From: JACMRP01 sp047302465
GTDB taxonomy: Bacteria; Bdellovibrionota; Bdellovibrionia; Bdellovibrionales; Bdellovibrionaceae
Assembly: GCF_047302465.1 (NCBI RefSeq)
Contig: NZ_CP178621.1
Location: 2,108,001 to 2,172,000 of the forward strand
Length of the DNA: 64,000 bases
Direction of reading: 5' to 3'
Below are positions 60,153 through 64,000 of this stretch, piece after piece. The notes beneath the pieces were generated by a model. It did no database searches. It was not told where the DNA came from and saw only the letters and a program-made list of their open reading frames with translations. Positions within the stretch are counted from its first letter, which is position 1. Every line of letters begins with the position of its first letter. Both the position numbers and the translations under genes were made by a program.

Positions 60153-61520
60153 CTACTCTCTGCCACTTCCGCTACGGCTCTTCATACAGAAGATACGTAT
60201 AGGAATACCGACTAAGTCGAACTCTTGTTTGATGTTCTTAATCAAGAAACGACGATATGCTGTTGTCACACCATCTGGATGATTCGCAAACGCAATGAAA
60301 GCTGGCGGCTTTTGATAAGTCTGAGTCAAGTAATAGAACTTCACGTTGTTATTACCATAAACCGGAGCCGGAGCTTTACGAATTACTTGGAAGAAGAAAT
60401 CATTCAACGCCGCGGTTGGAATTTTCTGAGTTAGCTTATCACCTACGCGCTCGACCATGTCGTACAAATCACCAAGACCATGACCGGTCTTAGCGCTTGT
60501 GAAGACAACAGGAACGTCATCAAAAAAGTGGAACGTACGCGCAACTTGTTCACGGAAGGTCTTACGATATTCAGGAACATCTTGTTGACCAAGATCTGAT
60601 TTATTCGCAACCAAGATCACACCACGGTGATCTTCAAGAATCGCTTGCATGATCTTCGCATCCTGCTCTGTGGGCCCGATGGTGCCATCAACAACTAGCA
60701 AAACTAAATCCGCACGACGAATAGCCTCTTTAGACTTAAATGCAGAGATAATCTCTAGATCCTCTTCACGACGAGAAGATCTGCGAAGACCCGCAGTATC
60801 GACCAACATGAACTTTTTGTTTTTCACATAAAACGGAGTTTCCACGGAATCAATGGTCGTTCCCGCAACGTCAGAAACGAGCATACGGTTTGAACCCAAG
60901 ATCGCGTTACTTAAAGAACTCTTACCCACGTTCGGTTTACCAACGATCGTCAGTCTTAAACCTTCAGTGATGACGTCTGAACGCTCTGGAATTTGTTTTG
61001 TTATCCATTCCAAAATATCAGACAGACCACGACGCTGCTCGAAAGACGCAGAAACGATGTCGACACCGAACTCGTAAAAGTCCGATTTAGCCATTTCTTC
61101 TTCTGCAACCTTATCGACCTTGTTGATGACCAACAAGAATGGCTTACCTGCTTGCTTAGCAAATTTGATAATATCGCGATCTTCCGGCAAAAGGCCTGCA
61201 CGGCCATCCATCACAGCAATAATGAAATCCACGCTGTGCAAGAATTCTGAAACCTGCTCGCGAATTAGTTTTGAAAACAAATCGCCGGCTTCAGTAATAC
61301 CGCCAGTATCGATAAGATCGAATTGTTTTCCCCAAACCTCTACCGGTTCAATGATAATATCACGAGTCACACCCGCCTGGTCTTTTACGACGGCTTTACG
61401 AGTTTCAGTGATGATATTGAACAAAGTGGATTTACCGACATTGGGTCTACCAATAATCGCCACCTTGGGAACACCCATCATAGAGCCTGCTACTTCATCA
61501 CTCTTCATTGTTTCTGACAT
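60153..61520 (-). CDS. der: GTPase Der (EngA), ribosome assembly (455 aa)
   Basis: Two tandem GTPase domains are present: GRPNVGKSTLFN with DTGG, and VGKPNVGKSSLSN with DTAGLRR and NKSDL. A C-terminal KH-like domain follows (VKFYYLTQTYQKPPAFIAF). This double-G layout is unique to Der, which matures the 50S subunit. GGAG lies upstream of the ATG. It overlaps era by 23 bases. Confidence 0.96.
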   Translation of the reverse strand: MSETMKSDEVAGSMMGVPKVAIIGRPNVGKSTLFNIITETRKAVVKDQAGVTRDIIIEPVEVWGKQFDLIDTGGITEAGDLFSKLIREQVSEFLHSVDFIIAVMDGRAGLLPEDRDIIKFAKQAGKPFLLVINKVDKVAEEEMAKSDFYEFGVDIVSASFEQRRGLSDILEWITKQIPERSDVITEGLRLTIVGKPNVGKSSLSNAILGSNRMLVSDVAGTTIDSVETPFYVKNKKFMLVDTAGLRRSSRREEDLEIISAFKSKEAIRRADLVLLVVDGTIGPTEQDAKIMQAILEDHRGVILVANKSDLGQQDVPEYRKTFREQVARTFHFFDDVPVVFTSAKTGHGLGDLYDMVERVGDKLTQKIPTAALNDFFFQVIRKAPAPVYGNNNVKFYYLTQTYQKPPAFIAFANHPDGVTTAYRRFLIKNIKQEFDLVGIPIRIFCMKSRSGSGRE

Positions 61521-62409
61521 ATCCCAGCTCCTGCATGATGCGCTTATTATTGAACCAGTCTTCTTTAAAGTTCACTTTAAGGTCTAAGAAGACTTTCTCA
61601 CCTAAAAGGCTTTCGATTTCTTTACGAGCATTCATGCCGATGTTTTTAATATTCTCAGCACCTTTACCAATCACAATCGCCTTGTGATTTTCTTTCGCAA
61701 CCAAGATCTCAGCATAGATCTTAGGGCAAGGCTTTGCTTCTTCGTCGTACTTCAGGATTCTTACAGCGATTGTAAAAGGGATTTCCTGATGAACGAATTC
61801 AAAACACTTTTCACGCACGATCTCAGCAACCAAGTCACGAGTCTGGTGCGGAGTAAATAGCTCCACGTCATAAAGTGGCGCTGGACTGTCCGGCAATAGG
61901 GTCAAGAATTCAATCAACAAAGCTTCGCGATTTTCAGGATCTGCATCCATGTCTTTCGCAGTTACTTGGAAAGCTTTACCGCCAGCCTCTTCGATCATTT
62001 TCTTAAGGATCATGATACGGTGTTGTTTTTCCTGAATATCAGACTTGGTGATAACACCCGCCCAAGGTTTACCGCTGCCAGAAACCATTTTAATGATTTT
62101 CTCGGCGTCATCAGCGTTCTTTTCGTCAACACTTACGATTGCCAAAACTGCGTCTGAAGAATTAATTACGTCCTGTGCTTCCTGAGCAAGGAAACTATTA
62201 AGACCTTTATCCGCCTTAATCACGCCCGGAGCATCGACAAATACGATTTGTCCTTCGTCTGTACTCCAAACACCCATCACACGACGACGTGTTGTTTGAG
62301 GCTTCTCTGTCACGATAGAAACTTTTTCGCGAACTAGATAGTTCATGAGGGTGCTCTTTCCCGCATTTGGCTGACCAATCAACCCTAAAAATCCCGCTTT
62401 ATAACTCAT
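61498..62409 (-). CDS. era: GTPase Era, 16S rRNA maturation (303 aa)
   Basis: The G1 motif is GQPNAGKSTLMNYL, with DAPG and TKSDI. The C-terminal KH domain has VIGKGAENIKNIGMNARKEIE and KVNFKEDW. Length matches the family. Era binds 16S rRNA and 30S subunits. It overlaps rnc by four bases, so RNase III and Era are made together. Confidence 0.96.
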   Translation of the reverse strand: MSYKAGFLGLIGQPNAGKSTLMNYLVREKVSIVTEKPQTTRRRVMGVWSTDEGQIVFVDAPGVIKADKGLNSFLAQEAQDVINSSDAVLAIVSVDEKNADDAEKIIKMVSGSGKPWAGVITKSDIQEKQHRIMILKKMIEEAGGKAFQVTAKDMDADPENREALLIEFLTLLPDSPAPLYDVELFTPHQTRDLVAEIVREKCFEFVHQEIPFTIAVRILKYDEEAKPCPKIYAEILVAKENHKAIVIGKGAENIKNIGMNARKEIESLLGEKVFLDLKVNFKEDWFNNKRIMQELGYVRNNEE

Positions 62410-63098
62410 GAACTCTTCTCCTTCGGTAACAATTCTAATGCTTTTTGTGCCGCTGCTTGCTCTGCGGCTTTCTTACTTTTTCCGGTGCCTGTTGCAAGAT
62501 TCACTTCTTTCACTCTCACGCACACCGTAAATACTCTTGCGTGGGGAGGTCCCTCTTCACTAATAATCTCGTACACCGGAGTCTCTTTTGTATCTCGCTG
62601 CATGACCTCTTGCAGACGAGTCTTATAATCTCTTTCAAAATCCTGAGCAGGGTCTAGACCCTCTATCAGTTTCGTAAATTCGCGACGGACAAACTCACGA
62701 ACCACGTCAAAGCCCCCGTCTAGGAAGATTGCCCCTAAAAGCGCTTCATAGGCAGAGCCCAACAAACGTGGCTTTTGCGCCCCACCCGTCGTGGCTTCGC
62801 CCTTTCCTAGCTGCAAGAATTTAGAAAGCTCTAATTCTGAAGCAAGCTTTGAAAGGACTTCTTCGTTCACAAGACTTGCGCGCTTTTTGGAAAGGCTGCC
62901 CTCCCCGTCTGCCGGGAAAAGTTCCATCAAATATTCGCCTAAAACCAAATCCAAAACTGCATCACCCAAAAATTCGAGCTTTTCATTGTGCTCAAGCTTG
63001 CCGCGAAGTTCGTGGGCAAAGCTTTTATGAGTCATTGCGCGCGCAATAAGACTTTCATTCTTAAACTTAATCTGTAATTTCGTTTCTAATTCGGTCAC
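62406..63098 (-). CDS. rnc: Ribonuclease III (230 aa)
   Basis: The RNase III signature is NEKLEFLGDAVLDLVLGEYL near residue 38, with catalytic acidic residues in LLGAIFLDGGF. A double-stranded RNA-binding domain follows (DYKTRLQEVMQ, then GKSKKAAEQAAAQKAL). It processes rRNA precursors and other duplex RNAs. The start is GTG at 63098, overlapping mtaB by four bases. Confidence 0.95.
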   Translation of the reverse strand: MTELETKLQIKFKNESLIARAMTHKSFAHELRGKLEHNEKLEFLGDAVLDLVLGEYLMELFPADGEGSLSKKRASLVNEEVLSKLASELELSKFLQLGKGEATTGGAQKPRLLGSAYEALLGAIFLDGGFDVVREFVRREFTKLIEGLDPAQDFERDYKTRLQEVMQRDTKETPVYEIISEEGPPHARVFTVCVRVKEVNLATGTGKSKKAAEQAAAQKALELLPKEKSS

Positions 63099-64000
63099 GT
63101 CAGGATCTCCCCGATCAAATGACCTTCCATGCGGTTTTTATTAGAGTGGTCGTACTTCAAAATCTTTACGTCCACTTCTTGCCCCGTCCAGTGAGAGATA
63201 AACTCTTCCGCACCGATAATTTCCACCGGCCAGTAGTCACGACTTAATGAGTGACCACCTTTTGCCGCGTTTTTCAGAACCAAGACCTTCTTATTGTCGC
63301 CTACCTGAGCTTTAGCCAAAGTCTCATAGCGATGGATGCTAAGCTCACGCAAACGTGCCGCACGTCTTTGGCGCTCTTGCAATGGTACTGTTTCTGGATA
63401 AGTCACAGCACGAGTGCCTTGACGTTCGCTATAAGGGAATACGTGAATCTTCGTCCAAGGAAGATCCGCCAACGTCAGATAAGTATCTTCAAATTGTTCA
63501 TGAGTTTCTGTTGGGAAGCCCACGATCACGTCCATACCCACAAACGCGTTCTTCACACGCTTCTGGATTTGGTTCAGAGCATGCATCACATCGTTTTGAG
63601 TATATTTGCGCTTCATCTTATCAAGCACATCCGTATTCGCACTTTGAATGCTCATATGGAAGTGAGGACACATTTTAGAATCTTGATAGATATCCAAAAG
63701 ACGTTCGCTAAGCTCCACAGGTTCCAACGAGGATAATCTAAAGCGAGGCATCTTGGTTTTTGCAACCAAGTGCTCTAACAGATCTTCCATCACCATCTTC
63801 TGGCCACGGATCTCATCTTCGTAATCACCAATATGAACACCTGTAAGAACAACCTCACGAATGCCTTCGGCATAAAGATCATTTACACGACCTACAAGGT
63901 CCGCGATGGGGATACTGCGCGACTTACCACGAGCATAAGGAATAATGCAGTAAGTGCAGAAGCTGTTACAGCCATCTTGAATCTTTAAGAAAGTTCTAGT
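63095..64000 (-). CDS. mtaB: MtaB-type tRNA methylthiotransferase, N-terminus beyond the window
   Basis: The frame is open to the window edge, giving about 301 residues. It enters at FLKIQDGCNSFCTYCIIP, where CxxxCxxC binds the radical SAM 4Fe-4S cluster. DVIVGFPTETHEQFEDT and a C-terminal TRAM-like domain follow. MtaB converts t6A37 of tRNA to ms2t6A37. The N-terminal UPF0004 domain is missing because of the window end, so MiaB cannot be fully excluded. It is transcribed into rnc-era-der. Confidence 0.88.
   Translation of the reverse strand, partial: TRTFLKIQDGCNSFCTYCIIPYARGKSRSIPIADLVGRVNDLYAEGIREVVLTGVHIGDYEDEIRGQKMVMEDLLEHLVAKTKMPRFRLSSLEPVELSERLLDIYQDSKMCPHFHMSIQSANTDVLDKMKRKYTQNDVMHALNQIQKRVKNAFVGMDVIVGFPTETHEQFEDTYLTLADLPWTKIHVFPYSERQGTRAVTYPETVPLQERQRRAARLRELSIHRYETLAKAQVGDNKKVLVLKNAAKGGHSLSRDYWPVEIIGAEEFISHWTGQEVDVKILKYDHSNKNRMEGHLIGEILT

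Noticed and set aside
1..64000. tRNA, rRNA, CRISPR array, prophage or insertion sequence
   Set aside because: I looked in the gaps and found no cloverleaf, no regularly spaced direct repeats and no transposase or integrase motif.

Overview
The window reads as chromosomal DNA of a predatory delta-type proteobacterium, most likely Bdellovibrio or a close relative (Bdellovibrionota). This is an inference from content, not from a marker gene. The base composition is moderate. Gene blocks are tightly packed and translationally coupled. There are many signal-peptide proteins and lipoproteins, several peptidoglycan enzymes, complete peptide-uptake systems, a flagellar sigma-28-like promoter, and housekeeping orders such as M50 protease-trpS-scpA-scpB and mtaB-rnc-era-der. 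I see no rRNA, tRNA, CRISPR array, prophage or transposase.

Layout. 1-8.2 kb: a cut-off DedA gene, a lipoprotein, a patatin phospholipase, an intergenic zone with two large structured palindromes, kup with an FMN reductase, a GYF-PilZ protein, an MnmD-like tRNA methyltransferase and a YhcC-type radical SAM protein. 8.2-15.4 kb: a 620-base leader, class Ia ribonucleotide reductase (nrdA, nrdB), an anchored solute-binding-like protein, two exported proteins and a TPR/winged-helix regulator. 15.5-19.7 kb: the M50-trpS-scpA-scpB operon. 19.9-27 kb: acyl-CoA dehydrogenase, two periplasmic binding proteins, a small zinc-finger protein behind a sigma-28-like promoter, an S41 protease, and a coupled SDR / pyruvoyl-tetrahydropterin synthase / pseudouridine synthase set. 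27-32.3 kb: a complete dppABCDF-type operon behind a 22-bp palindrome. 32.3-40.8 kb: a secreted kinase-like protein, a DUF455 ferritin-like protein, yebC, a trypsin-like protease, an operon of an App1-like pseudo-phosphatase, a Cys-cluster protein and SufE, then small exported proteins and a beta-barrel. 40.8-55 kb: mutS-glnD, a VanY-like peptidase, a VWA protein, a second secreted kinase-like protein, and an operon running from an unknown protein through purB, ldcA and a serine hydrolase to mpl. 55-58.8 kb: glutathione peroxidase, a beta-barrel protein, an AT-rich three-ORF cassette, a lipoprotein and a small protein. 58.8-64 kb: an NSS transporter and mtaB-rnc-era-der, cut by the window edge.

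How it fits together. Much of the content suits a bacterium that digests other cells: uptake of di- and oligopeptides, recovery of murein tripeptide (LdcA then Mpl), exported hydrolases and kinase-like proteins, and ribonucleotide reductase for rapid replication. The least explained signal is a recurrent palindrome, GTCTCA-N3-TGAGAC, found between genes in front of lipoproteins, a patatin, a beta-barrel and a secreted kinase-like gene. It looks like the operator of one regulator. The other strong unexplained signal is the pair of about 150-bp multi-hairpin elements downstream of the patatin gene, which share a core but not their stems.
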